A DNA stretch of 64,000 nucleotides from Oegoconia quadripuncta (GCA_949316235.1 OX438741.1:14323124-14387123), one strand, 5' to 3'. Counted from the stretch's first letter, positions 1 through 10,042 are shown. Notes: generated from the sequence alone by a model not told the origin. Program-made: numbers and translations.

Positions 1-224
1 TCAGATAGTCAGTTAACAAAAAAAGACCTAACAAGCCTAGTCCACAGCGTCAGATTTTTCTGACAACCAATTCTAACGAAATGTCCTTAATTGATTCTGA
101 TGGATTCGGTATAATTTTAGCTCTGGTAAAAGTGTTCTATTTGTATAATTTCATGCTGTACCTGGTCTCCTAATGGCATTCTATTCAATTCCTAGGTATT
201 TCATACATTACCTACCTAATTTTA

Positions 225-554
225 ACCGCCTCCGTGGCTCAATGTAAACATTGGGTTTACGTTTCGGAGGTCGCGGGTTCGATCCCCAGTGGGGTACATG
301 TATAAGTACTCGGTGTGGTTGGTGATAGGGCATTTTAAATGTCCGCTTGGCTAGCTACCACCATCTTATCTAAATCTGCCGTCAAGCAGCAATGTTAATA
401 GCATTGTTGTATACCGGTTGTCAGAGATAAGATAACCAGTCCCCCAAATGTGTTGGGGTTTCCGGGTCAGTACGCTTCCACCTTCGACCTCATCTTCACT
501 CAACATCAGGTGTGATTGAGATCAAGTACCAACCCGTTATGCATAAAAAAAAAA
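225..554 (+). mobile_element. tRNA-derived SINE, family A
   Basis: Head CCGCCTCCGTGGCTCAATGT (box A) and GCGGGTTCGATCCCC (box B), a common body (CTTATCTAAATCTGCCGTC, CCAACCCGTTATGC) and an A-tail. The complete form is about 330 bp. Ends 57 bp before transporter 1 exon A. Confidence 0.88.
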
Positions 555-611
555 CCTAGTCACAGTATGTAATGATCACTAGGTCTGAATTACACACTTT
601 GCTATTTCCAG

Positions 612-762
612 TTGCGGTATCCTGTACGCGTATGCAGCGGGCGGCGTTTTATCTGCGCATGCGCTTTCATTGTCGATGGTAGTGGCGCCTTCTGTGCTGT
701 TGGTGTCGCTGCTTTGGCTGCCGGAAACCCCATCCTACCTCATCAGTGTTGGCAGAGTTCAG
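612..762 (+). CDS. Transporter 1 exon A (TM5-TM6)
   Basis: Begins after the acceptor TATTTCCAG with the last base of a split codon and ends before GTGAGA in phase 0. Encodes the small-residue TM5 segment (CGILYAYAAGGV), a second hydrophobic helix and LPETPSYLIS, the family's post-TM6 motif. A SINE ends 57 bp upstream. Confidence 0.85.
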
Positions 763-3700
763 GTGAGATACATATTTTAATGATGCATGCGCACGTTGTA
801 CCCACCCCTCTGGAGATAGAAGATAATACCCTCGAAGTTGTCGTCGAGTAACGTATACCTGAGACAAATAGTCCTGTTAGGTAAATCCAACTTTGAAAAG
901 GAGGTCAATCGTCGAATCCCACTAGCCTGGGCAGCATTTGGGATGCTACGTAACATCTTCTCGTCCCAAATACCGCAATGTCTCAAGATGAACGTCATTG
1001 ATTAGTGTATGTTGCCAGTGAAGATATATGAAACGTGGTCGCTCACTATGGGCCTCAAAAGAAGGCCCAAGGTCACCCAAAGGGCAATAGAGTGAGTTAT
1101 GCTGGGTATCTCCCTACAGAACCGATTCAGAAATAAAGAAACCCGCGGGGGAACCAAGGTGACCGATATAGCCCGCAAAATTGACAAACTTAAGTAGCAG
1201 TGGGCGGAACACATTGCTCGTAGGATCGACGGCCGTTGGGGCGGAAAGGTCCTCAAGTGACGACCACTTACCAGAAGACGCAGCGTGGACCGACGATCTG
1301 GTAAAGATCACGGAAAGCCGCTGGATGCGGGCAGCGCAGGGCGACATATGGGAAATGACGTATTAATCCCCTTTTACTCTTCTAGTAACAAACAAATACC
1401 TTACACATGCTGAACATAGGCCTCTGCAACAGATTTCCGTAGCAAACGTTGAAAGCGACCTGCTTTCTAGCGTCTTCCATGATCTGTGTTTGTCGATGCG
1501 TGGTTTCCATTCTAGAACTTATGCCCCAACGGGCGTCAGTCCTACTTAAAGTATATTTAACGCAATTTCCAGGATGCAGCGCGAGTTATGTGCTGGTTCG
1601 ATGGATCTGACTTCCGCGAGGACATGACTGATGTAATTGAGCAGCAGGAGGTGAGGATCAGGACCTCGGAGTGCTACGGGAGAAGGGACATGAGGAGGCA
1701 GGACTCTGACATGTTCCAGCCAATGCTGACGAGGATTAGCGGGCTGGATTCGAATTCTGATAAGAAGACTGAGCCATCAGCTTGTAGGGAATTGTGTAAG
1801 TGTTATATAAGGTGAAGTGCGTGTCGGGCCAAAGGGTGGGGGGGGAGCTTAATATTTCTTAAACGGATCCCTAAATCGATACCTTTTTACCTTATTTTAT
1901 TATTTTATTTTATTTTTTTTTTCGCCGGGAAACGCTTTACGCTTACCGCTCGCCTGGGCAGTAGGGAGGACCTGGGAACGCATAAGCGGCTCCAGCCCGC
2001 CCCTCACAAGGGGAGGGCCATTCCCGGAGGGCGTCTAGCGCACCCTCGTCGTGATACCTAGAGTTGTTTAATTTTGTAGCTACACAGGATACACATAAAA
2101 TAGAAAATTTTACATTGTGTACAATAAAGTGCAATTTCCCCCTGATAATAACAAATAAGAAACTCGAAGGGTTGCTCTTTTAAAAACAGGTTTTTATATT
2201 ACAAAACGTTTTTATTATTGTGAAATGCGAACGAGCTGGTTATGTTCATAGATGATTATCAGCTAAACGGTCTGATATTTTATAATCTATTAACTTTGAA
2301 ATACGGGTATTCTCCAGTTCGTCATCGTCGCTCGAGGCGGGCGCTGGTCTCGTGCTGCGTGCTGCTGTGTGCGGCGGCCGGCAGCGGCGCGGGAGCTGTA
2401 AGCAGCTTCGCAGCCGCCGTGCTGAGGCACTCAGTGCACGCTGTGCCGAGACTCAACACGACAGCATACAACATCACCATTTACAACGGGTTAGTAGCAA
2501 TGTCTCAAGACAAAAGTCTTTGATCAGTGTGTGTCGCCAGTCATCATTACATATGGAACTGAAACGTGGACGCTCGCTATGGGCCCCATAAGAAGGCTCA
2601 AGGTCACCCAAAGGGCAACGGAGAGAGCTATGCTCGGTGTCTCCCTGCGGGAAAGAATCAGAAATGACGAAATCCGCAGGAGAACCAAGGTGACTGATAC
2701 ATCCCGAAGAATTGCCGAACTTAAGTGACAGTGGGATGCTACGTAACATCTTCTCGTCCCAAATACCGCAATGTCTCAAGACGAACGTCATTGATTAGTG
2801 TATGTTGCCAGTGAAGATATATGAAACGTGGTCGCTCACTATGGGCATCAAAAGAAGGCCCAAGGTCACCCAAAGGGCAATAGAGTGAGTTATGCTGGGT
2901 ATCTCCCTACAGGACCGATTCAGAAATAAAGAAACCCGCAGGGGAACCAAGGTGACCGATATAGCCCGCAAAATTGACAAACTTAAATAGCAGTGGGCGG
3001 AACACATTGCTCGTAGGACCGACGGTCGTTGGGACGGAGTTCTCGAGTGGCGACCACGCACGGGAAGATGATTTGGTGAAAATCCCTAGAAGCCGCTGAA
3101 TGCCGGCAACGCAGAACCGATCGTTTTGGAGATCTTTGGGGCGGCCTTTGTCCTGCGGTGGGCGTCTTTCGGCTGATGATAATGAGTAGAATTTATGAAG
3201 CTTTTGTGTCGCAGGTGCAATTCACTATTCAATCAATTGACCTGTTTGGTGTAACGGCTAAAAAGCCTGTCTGCCATAAAACGTCGCGGATTCGAATTCC
3301 GCTAAAGGCATATGTTTGTATGAAGAAAACGGACACGTCTAACTGAGTTATAGATTCAACTTACACATACATATATGCCCCTAGTGGGTTTCGAATCCGC
3401 GATTCTTTCATAATGGCAGTCAGGGTTTCAAAGAAAATCGTTTGACTATGGACATGTCATGAGGAGGGATGAATTTGGATGACGATGGTTGGAAAGGAAG
3501 AGAAAGACCACGGAAAAGATTGATGGATTGTGTGAGGGGTGATATGAACGAAAAGGGCGGCTGTTAAAATTATATATATTAAAGGGCGGCGGCGGCAATA
3601 AATTGGGACTAGAGCAAGAAGGTGATGATGGTGGTAGCTAGCCAGGCGGACATTTTAAAATGCCCTACCACCAACCAAACCGCGTACATGTACGCCGCTA

Positions 3701-6700
3701 GAGATTGAACCCGTGACCTCCGCTTTCGTAAATGTTGTTTACATTGTAACGAGACGCCATGCAACTCGTGGGTTCTCTTTTTGCAGTATTCTCCTTGTTT
3801 GTTTCTTTTTTTTTTTGACTTAACCGAAAAAAGAAAGAAACAAGGAGAATACTGCAAAAATAGGGCTTTTTGGCGGGATCTCGGCGAGTGAAGTTGCATT
3901 TTTCTTTATAATTCTTATAATTTGTGCATTCTAACTTTTGAAGCTTGCAGAATATTGTGCAGCAAACGTTAGTGATGCTGTACAAGTAAAGGGAAGTGTA
4001 AATTAAAGTGCGTAACGGAGCTTTCGGGTTCCCATAAGAAGCCGCCAAAATCTTTTGTAAAGTATTCTGCCACTTTACTGAAGAATGACTTGACCGTGAC
4101 TAGACTCTGTATACGCCAAGTATACGACGAATTACTTGTTTTGACTGAGACTGACTTATAAACTGAAGAAATAAGAAAAATAAGACATGGCTGTTATGGG
4201 CTTAGATCCTCTTACCTTCTCCGAGAGGAGAGAATATAACTGCAAACATAGAACCAACTAGTCGTATGGCGTCTCGTTACAACATTAAGCCACGGTGGAC
4301 CAGCTGCACTTTCCTTTTGAACTTCTTTCCTTTTCAGTACTGCCCCTCGAGAAAAATTTGAATCGTCAGAGGCAGGTTCAATGCTGTTTGGAACTGCGCT
4401 GGTGCTAGGGGCTGTCGTAGCGATACTCACTGTGGACAAGCTTGGCAGGAAGGTATTGAACGCTTTCGTTTGCTTTTATCATGATCTGGACATAGATTTC
4501 ACCACAATCTCACCAGAGACGATGAAGCATGTGATCTATTTACAAATATCAAGATGGTTGAGGATCCCAGAGATCCTAGAATTGGAATCATCAAATCTAC
4601 AATGAAATTATCCATGCTTGATGATTTATGGCCCACTTTTGACGTCATCTTCCACTTCCATTAGGTGACGTCTCCAACATGCTTAATAATTCGCATTTTC
4701 TGTTTCAGACCCTACTGCTATGGTCTTGCTCGGGTATTGCGTGTTGTCTAGCCATACTGGGAGTCTTCTGCGACCCCCGGATACGCATGTATCCCTGGTA
4801 CCCTCACCCTTTATGGCCATACAGAAAACCATATACATTCAAAGGGAAAACACCAGAAAACTTGGGCATCAATGTGACATTTAATGACAATATAGCATCA
4901 TTGGAGAATTATACGAGTAATGATGTTGAAAAACCTTGGCAAAGAATGGATGTTGAGGGTATTGGACAAGGGAATGTTACGGCGAGTAGCCATGTTGCGT
5001 TGTCGAAGTACAGTCAGAGTAGTGTAGAGGTTATTGAAGAGACCACAATATGGATTCCTGTGGTATTGTTATCACTGACGCTATTTCTGTATAATATTGG
5101 TCTGGGGTCAGTCCCTTTTGTGCTGATTACGGAGTTTTTTTCTATCAATGTAAGTTATTTTCATAACATTATTCCTTTCTTTTTCAGTTGATTTATCCAT
5201 AAATACATTATTTAAAAATCTTATCTGTAAGACACGTATGAAAACCTGTAAAGGTTTGTGTGTGGTGCGAATGAAGTCACCGACCCGCCCGTGTTCTTGA
5301 GTGTATAACCAGTCAAGTGATGCCCGTCACAATATGCGGGCTTAGAAGGGGGCTTTTTTAAAAATAGTTTTCCTTTATTACCTACTCATTAACTTGTAAA
5401 TCCTACTCAGCTGTGATATGTTTCCTTTTAACTTCGTTGTATGTCAACTGCGGTAAATTTTTTCGCGTATCCAAAAGCTACCTTTAGCTGGCAGGACACT
5501 TGACTCTAAGAAAAATTTTTTTTTTATGCACAACGGTTCGTACTTGACCTAAATCATAATGTGATGTTAAGTGAAGATGAGGTCGAAGGTGGAAGCGTAC
5601 TGACCCGGAAACCCCAACACATTTGGGGGACTGGTTATCTTATCTCTGATAACCGGATGGTTTTGAAAAAAAATCTACCTATGCCAAATAATTTATCCCA
5701 AGAACAAACTAAACTTTGTAATTCAAAACTCAAGTTCTCCCATACATTCGACCTCTTTACGTTTTCCCTGTATTCATTTTAATTTTAGACTCAGAAAAGG
5801 GGAATGGTCAATTTTCAGTTATTTTCTTAACTTTGACTCTGTTTTATTAAAAAAAAATATATATCAATTTTAGACTTTCACAATAACCCCTTTTATTAGA
5901 AAGTATACAAGGTGAATTTGAATTCTTGTAACTGCCGACTCCACTCTTGTTTACGAAAAACTTTCCCCAAAGAACCATAGTCGAATTCGAACAAAAAAAT
6001 TTCCATAACCCATGTAAAGTGGCTCAATGTAAACAACATTGGGTTTACGATTCGGAGATCGCGGGTTCGATCCCCAGCGGGGTACATGTTTAAGTACTCG
6101 GTTTGGTTGGTGGTAGAGCATTTTAAATGTCCGCCTGACTAGCTACCACCATCTTATCTCACCGCCAAGCAACAATGTTAATAGCATTGTTGTGTTCCGG
6201 TTGTCAGAGATAAGATAGCCAGTCCCCCAAATGTGTGGGAGTTTCCGGGTCAGTGCGCTTCCACCTTCGACCTCATCTTCACTTAACATCAGGTGTGATT
6301 GAGGTCAAGTACCAACCCGTTATGCATAAAAAAGAAAAAAAAAAAAAAAGTAAACCATTCTGAAACCACCATTAGTATAGGAGTCCAACAATTTTCGAAT
6401 GGTCACTCCACTCTTGATTACGATTAACCTTACACTAGGAACCATAGTTGAATTCAGCCGAAAATTGTTAAGACTTCCATACTAAAGGTGATTTCAGAAT
6501 GGTTTACTTTATATGGCTAATCGAAAATTTTTTGATCGAATACGACTATAGTTTCTCGGGGAAAGTTGTTCGTTATGAGGAGTAGAGTCACCAGTTAATG
6601 GGAATTACACGAATTCAAATTCACCCTGTATGGATCCCTTTTTTTTAAAAAAAAAACCCAATAGTGGACGGCTCATACTGGCTGCTGATTTGTTTCATTT

Positions 6701-6964
6701 TCATGTTACCAGGTCCGCAGCCTCGCGTCAAGTTTGCTCCTATCATGGATGTGGCTCAGCAACTTCCTACTCCTCCGCTACTACGGAACTATCGCCGTCT
6801 CCCTTGGACTGCACAGCACGTACTACATATCCGCCTGTCTCACCCTCATGGGCGCCGTGTACACTTACCTAGCTATACCAGAAACCAGAGGGAAATCACA
6901 GGAACAGATCCATGAAGCTTTGAGTTCTTTGTTAAAGAGGGGACAGAATGACAACCGGCGATGA
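612..6964 (+). CDS. Tret1-like MFS sugar transporter 1, six 3' exons
   Basis: Facilitative sugar (trehalose/glucose-type) transporter of the major facilitator superfamily, expected in the plasma membrane. Coding exons are 612-762, 1573-1795, 2318-2489, 4338-4452, 4709-5149 and 6713-6964, with GT/AG borders and continuous phase; together they give about 450 residues from roughly TM5 to the C-terminus. Family marks are PETPSYL after TM6, VDKLGRK after TM8, VPFVLITEF in TM10 and PETRGKS after TM12. The 5' exons (TM1-4) must lie left of the window. Unusual are two enlarged loops predicted to be extracellular: TM7-TM8 with sequons NTT, NIT and NGT, and TM9-TM10, about 85 residues longer than in the second transporter, with NVT, NYT and NVT. 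Introns are filled with LINE, SINE and foldback copies. Substrate cannot be told from sequence; Tret1-like is a family name, not proof of trehalose transport. Confidence 0.88.
864..1366 (+). mobile_element. LINE C-terminal fragment, copy A (RTE-like)
   Basis: In transporter 1's intron after exon A. Broken frames read MGLKRRPKVTQRAIE, VMLGISLQNRFRNKE, TKVTDIARKIDKLK and WAEHIARRIDGRWGGK. This resembles the tail of a common lepidopteran endonuclease-reverse transcriptase. Stops and frameshifts make it a relic. Confidence 0.75.
1573..1795 (+). CDS. Transporter 1 exon B (central cytoplasmic loop)
   Basis: Acceptor ATTTCCAG, donor GTAAGT, ends after one base of a codon. Starts DAARVMCWFDGSD, which lines up with EAAKAVAFYRSTK at the start of an exon in the second transporter (62575). 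The rest is a charged loop rich in Arg, Asp and Glu between TM6 and TM7, with little sequence conservation. Confidence 0.82.
1915..2062 (-). repeat. GC-rich interspersed repeat, copy 1
   Basis: T-run, CGCCGGGAAACGCTTTACG, CCGCTCGCCTGGGCAG and GAGGACCTGGGAACGC. Shared with 9074-9238 and 17898-18105; probably the 3' end of a retroelement. Confidence 0.7.
2060..2290 (-). mobile_element. LINE 3' fragment next to transporter 1 exon C
   Basis: Diverged complement copy of the [10 protein letters not shown] family 3' UTR and ORF end (GTGAAATGCGAACGAGCTGG, GATTATCAGCTAAACGG). It stops about 30 bp before the acceptor of exon C. Confidence 0.68.
2318..2489 (+). CDS. Transporter 1 exon C (TM7)
   Basis: Acceptor TTCTCCAG, donor GTTAGT. 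Encodes RHRRSRRALV then a Cys/Ala/Gly-rich TM7, and finishes in an extracellular loop with clustered sequons (NTT, NIT, and an NGT completed by the next exon). The exon is GC-rich compared with its flanks. A LINE fragment ends about 30 bp before the acceptor. Confidence 0.82.
2494..2730 (+). mobile_element. LINE C-terminal fragment, copy B (RTE-like)
   Basis: Begins just past the exon C donor. Open frame reads YGTETWTLAMGPIRRLKV, TQRATERAMLGVSLRERI and TKVTDTSRRIAELK. It is the least damaged of the three copies and abuts copy C. Confidence 0.78.
2731..3160 (+). mobile_element. LINE C-terminal fragment, copy C (RTE-like)
   Basis: Starts GGGATGCTACGTAACATC, the same sequence found inside copy A at 931, and then repeats the KVTQRAIE to DGRWDGVLEWRP region. 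Nearly identical to copy A, with shared stops. Confidence 0.75.
3237..3425 (+). mobile_element. SINE family C, diverged, with an inverted partial copy
   Basis: GACCTGTTTGGTGTAACGGC and GCGGATTCGAATTCCGC at 3237-3310, then an inverted GCCCCTAGTGGGTTTCGAAT at 3374. Two head fragments facing each other. Confidence 0.6.
3452..3570 (+). mobile_element. LINE tail relic (related RTE-like family)
   Basis: Reads GHVMRRDEF, then GKGRERPRKRLMDCVRGDM, matching the C-terminal RGRPKKRWMDCV-type segment of the same broad group of lepidopteran LINEs. Confidence 0.6.
3621..3758 (-). mobile_element. SINE family A, head half
   Basis: Complement copy of the tRNA-like head and start of the body (GATGGTGGTAGCTAGCCAGG); the 3' half is missing. 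Diverged. Confidence 0.75.
3778..3860. repeat. Near-perfect inverted repeat (hairpin)
   Basis: Arms TTTTTGCAGTATTCTCCTTG and CAAGGAGAATACTGCAAAAA extended by pyrimidine/purine runs to about 34 bp, around a 15-bp loop. Sits between a SINE fragment and repeat X copy 1. Confidence 0.85.
3863..4235 (+). repeat. Repeat X, copy 1
   Basis: GGCTTTTTGGCGGGATCTCGG, CAGAATATTGTGCAGCAAAC, GTGCGTAACGGAGCTTTCGG and TATACGCCAAGTATACGACG. Same order at 17024-17400 and, inverted, 42111-42404. Unknown family; a hairpin lies just upstream. Confidence 0.75.
4338..4452 (+). CDS. Transporter 1 exon D (TM8)
   Basis: Acceptor CTTTTCAG; completes the split glycine codon from exon C. Encodes the loop TAPREKFESSEAGSM and TM8, ending in VDKLGRK, the conserved D-x-x-G-R-R/K turn. 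The donor GTATTG is weak but phase continuity and the position, identical to the second transporter's exon end, support it. Confidence 0.82.
4709..5149 (+). CDS. Transporter 1 exon E (TM9, long glycosylated loop, TM10)
   Basis: Acceptor TGTTTCAG, donor GTAAGT, phase 0 at both ends, 147 codons. TM9 is TLLLWSCSGIACCLAILG; TM10 is a hydrophobic run ending VPFVLITEFFSIN. Between them lie about 90 polar residues with sequons NVT, NYT and NVT. The matching exon of the second transporter has only 61 codons, so the loop is an insertion or lineage-specific expansion. Confidence 0.85.
5516..5656 (-). mobile_element. SINE family A, 3' half
   Basis: T-run, ATGCACAACGG and GTTAAGTGAAGATGAGGTCG; the tRNA-like head is absent. 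Confidence 0.78.
5908..6628 (+). mobile_element. TA-flanked MITE (CAGGGTGAATTTG family) split by a SINE
   Basis: Left half 5908-6018 starts CAAGGTGAATTTGAATTC; right half 6350-6628 ends AATTCAAATTCACCCTG; TA flanks both ends. A SINE with GTAAA duplication interrupts it. Relatives at 10043-10290, 40062-40121 and 50405-50590. Confidence 0.8.
6019..6349 (+). mobile_element. SINE family A inserted in a MITE
   Basis: Starts GTGGCTCAATGTAAACAAC, lacking the first few head bases, and ends in a long A-tail. GTAAA precedes (6014-6018) and follows (6350-6354) it. Confidence 0.87.
6713..6964 (+). CDS. Transporter 1 terminal exon F (TM11-TM12, C-tail)
   Basis: Acceptor TGTTACCAG. Reads VRSLASSLLLSWMWLSNF, TM12, then IPETRGKSQEQI and a short basic tail ending NDNRR and TGA. 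PETRGKS matches the PETKG motif that closes MFS sugar porters. No convincing AATAAA was seen close downstream. Confidence 0.87.
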   Translation, partial: VRSLASSLLLSWMWLSNFLLLRYYGTIAVSLGLHSTYYISACLTLMGAVYTYLAIPETRGKSQEQIHEALSSLLKRGQNDNRR

Positions 6965-7169
6965 CAATTCTTTTTGGGTTGATTGGCTGTTGTTTGTGGA
7001 TATTTGTGGATGTTTGTGACATGTTTTGGATGGATATTTAAGAGTTACCTGTACCGGGAGAGATTGGAGTCGCAGGTTGAATCTTTACAGGGTGTGTGAA
7101 TGTGACCAACTTTCGCTGCCAACTGTGAAACCCCAAAACCGCTCGCTATCCGATACCGCCAATTCAATT

Positions 7170-7272
7170 GGAGAACTTGCTGTCTTATCTATGACAGCCA
7201 GAGCACAACAATGCTATGGACATTGCTGCTTGGCGGTAAACTTAACAATATGATGGATGCCAGGCGGACATT
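7170..7272 (-). mobile_element. SINE family A, diverged middle fragment
   Basis: CTTGCTGTCTTATCTATGAC, ACAACAATGCTATGGACATT and CCAGGCGGACATTTA recall the family A body. Lies 200 bp past the transporter 1 stop. Confidence 0.55.
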
Positions 7273-7427
7273 TAGGGCGATTTTTCACTAGACACATCAG
7301 TCGTACTGCCAATGACTCAGTCTCCTACCCAATATAGTTCCATAAAGATTAAATTTACAAACCGATCTCAAGATTGAGATGAAGCTTGAGAATCTGTTGC
7401 ATACTATAACAGTTTGATACTGTTATA

Positions 7428-7827
7428 CTCTCTTATTCATAAAAATTTACAAACGCTTTCTAAGCCTGTTTTAGTGAAAGTATGTTTTGTCACTTTCTTT
7501 CATTACAAAATTTTATATTATAAGCCTTAATAAAAGCCTGTTTTAGTGAAAGTATGTTTTGTCACTTTTTTTCATTACAACATTTTATATTATAAGCCTT
7601 ATTAAAAGCCTGTTTTAGTGAAAGTATGTTTTGTCACTTTCTTTCATTACAACATTTTATATTATAAGCCTTATTAAATGCCTGTTTTAGTGAAAGTATA
7701 TTTTGTCACTTTCTTTCATTACAACATTTCCTTATGAACGACAGAGACAAAACACATTATAACTAAAACAGGCTTATAAGAATGTAATGATTGTTGTAAT
7801 TTGTAATTTTTTATGAATAAGACGGTT
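7428..7827 (+). mobile_element. Foldback element with internal 72-bp tandem repeats
   Basis: Outer ends TTATTCATAAAAATTTAC and TTTTTTATGAATAA are inverted; inside, GCCTGTTTTAGTGAAAG faces ACTAAAACAGGC. The left arm has been amplified into tandem units. Relative at 55550-56180. Confidence 0.72.
7464..7751 (+). repeat. Tandem repeat, four 72-bp units
   Basis: Units start at 7464, 7536, 7608 and 7680 with GCCTGTTTTAGTGAAAGTAT; the first three are over 95 percent alike by eye, the fourth diverges after ACAACATTT. No spacers, so not a CRISPR-like array. Confidence 0.93.
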
Positions 7828-8370
7828 AGTTTGCAACAGATTCTCAAGCTTTATATAAGAAAGTATATCAAGAAATAGTATTGAGACTGAGACGCAATCT
7901 CAATTTTAATATCGCTAGGGTCCGTTTGGAAGCGCCATCAATTTAGTGGCGCACCAGAGCCTTATGGCGTTTAACTCACTCGGCCTCCAGCCCTCGTAGC
8001 GTGACAGCATTTGCGACAATAGGGTAGGATAGTTGTATATTTCGTCTGTAGCATTGTTACTTTGTAATAGCCACATTAAAAATCTGTCAACCGGTTATCT
8101 GCAATGTTGTCACTCCCATGACTGACTTGATGCTGGCAGACTTCTTAATAAGGAAAGCCATTACTCAAAAGAATACCGTCTATTTCACTTACCTAATATG
8201 CCCTATTTTTTTCCTTACCGTAAAAAACCTCATCCGGTATATTTTGTCTATAAAAAAAATTAAAATAAAGGATTGTTTCGAATTCTGTTACAGTTGTTTC
8301 CGCTTGTAGGGTGTTTATAATTCCTTAATTAGATAAATAACTAAAGAAAAATATTTAACCCCATATATTG

Positions 8371-8770
8371 GGTCTTTACCTATGAAATTGGAGTTTTTCT
8401 TCTGCGTCAATCATATGTACCAATTCCTGCGATTTTCAAAGCTATATCCAAATTTGTTTTTTTATTTGGAGAATGGAATATTATTTCAAGGTGTCACATG
8501 AAATATTTTTTTAATTTCTGGGCTAAATCACACATTAAAAAAAATATGAACAGAGCTCTTTTCATGTGCTTCCCATAATCATTGAAACTTTTATAAAGCG
8601 GTTACTTTTAAAAATTAACGCTGCTTACACTTAACTTAATGTTATCCGATAATACACACAAAGTTTAGCTTTTATTTTCCGTTCCCAAAAAAAAATCAAA
8701 AAGGTTTGTATTTGAGAAAACAGTCTTAATGAAATTCTTCATAAAAAACGCCAATTTCATAGGTAAGGCC
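8371..8770 (+). mobile_element. 400-bp inverted-end element, copy 1
   Basis: Ends GGTCTTTACCTATGAAATTGG and CCAATTTCATAGGTAAGGCC; no coding capacity. Copies at 26976-27395 and (inverted) 61958-62349. Confidence 0.75.
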
Positions 8771-9073
8771 GGAATCGACTAATTTATAAATTCAGGTATA
8801 TACAATAAATAACCATGTATAATTTATAATGTGTGAATCAATTCAATGTATATACATTTGACTCAAATTGCAAGTTACTAATTTTACATTAGTAAGAACA
8901 AAACTAAATGGCTTTTAATAAAATTGTACATCCAGCCTGCCTCCTGGTAAACCAAGTGGAACATTACTACCTAACACTATTCTCAGACAACATTGTTACT
9001 TAAACTATTTTCAGAAATATGTAAACAAATACATTTATGCTTAATCATGAATTTATAGATAAAAATGTAGACC

Positions 9074-9238
9074 ATAGACTCGCGTTCCCAGGTCCGAGGT
9101 CCTCTCTACTGCCGAGGAAGGTCGCCGCGGGGTTTTAGCGGGTATCCTTCCCGACAGGGAGAGGAGTCCCACATAACCGACTCGCCGTCCCCCAGGCGAG
9201 CGGTACGTGTAATGCGTTTCACAGCTTCAAAAAAAAAA
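9074..9238 (+). repeat. GC-rich interspersed repeat, copy 2
   Basis: GTTCCCAGGTCCGAGGTCC, GGAAGGTCGCCGCGGGGTTTT and CCAGGCGAGCGGTACG then A-run. Plus-strand counterpart of 17898-18105. Confidence 0.7.
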
Positions 9239-9412
9239 GACTGCTGTAGGATAGGTAAGGTATAAATGAATGTGGAATGTTCCTTTATCTATAACGTCAT
9301 GGTTATACAATTTAAAATTAGTAGTCCAGTAAATATTTTTGTGGTGTAACTTACTATAATTTTAAATCATCAATGAAACTGTCAAAGATCTCCAATATCA
9401 TAGTTTTAGTTA

Positions 9413-9910
9413 AGCACAATGGGTAAGCATTTGTCTTCAATCACACCAGAGGGCGGAGTGTGAGTTTTGTTTCGACTTAACTTTACTATCGCGTTCACAT
9501 TTACGTGACGATTTGTATGAAGAAATGTACAGCGCCTCTATCGAATAGTCTGCAAAACAATTTTTTTCATAGATACTTTTTGCGTAAACGCGAACGCGAT
9601 AGTAAAGTTAAAAATGTGACAAAACTCGCACTTCGCACACTGATGTTAAGTGAAGATGAAGCCGAAGGTGAAGCGTACTGTCCCTGAAACCCCACCTTAT
9701 TAGGACTGGCTATCTTATCACTGACAACTGGAACACAACAATGCTATTAAAATTTGGCGGCAGACTTAGATAAGAATGTGGTTGCTAGCCAGGGGGACAT
9801 AAATGCCCTACCACCAACAGAAACGAGTACTAAACGCGTACCCTGCTGGGATCGAACCCGCGACCTCTGATTTCTAAACTCAGCTGTTTACATTGAGCCA
9901 TGGAGGCAGT
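9413..9910 (-). mobile_element. SINE family A split by a foldback element
   Basis: 3' end at 9413-9447 (CACAATGGGTAAGC, CTTCAATCACACC) resumes at 9641 with TGATGTTAAGTGAAG and runs to the head at 9910. The 9448-9637 foldback interrupts it. Confidence 0.75.
9448..9637 (+). mobile_element. Foldback (MITE-like) element inside a SINE
   Basis: Arms GGAGTGTGAGTTTTGT plus ACTTTACTATCGCGTT and their complements CGCGATAGTAAAGT plus GACAAAACTCGCAC, with a roughly 75-bp loop. It breaks the SINE between CACACC and TGATG. Confidence 0.68.
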
Positions 9911-10042
9911 TATTTGTGAAGTTTTGTAATACTCAAAAATCAGTCCCCTGAGATCACTTCAGGACCCCTAAAGTACAGTCGTTTGATATGTTAGTAAGTT
10001 CAATAAGGAACCTAGTCTGGTACTAAAATATAATAGATTATA

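Noticed and set aside
4453..4605. Extension of transporter 1 exon D beyond 4452
   Set aside because: Reading on loses similarity right after VDKLGRK, and the next exon at 4709 joins in phase with transmembrane sequence.
7464..7751. CRISPR-like direct repeats
   Set aside because: The 72-bp units are strictly tandem with no spacers, in a eukaryotic genome.
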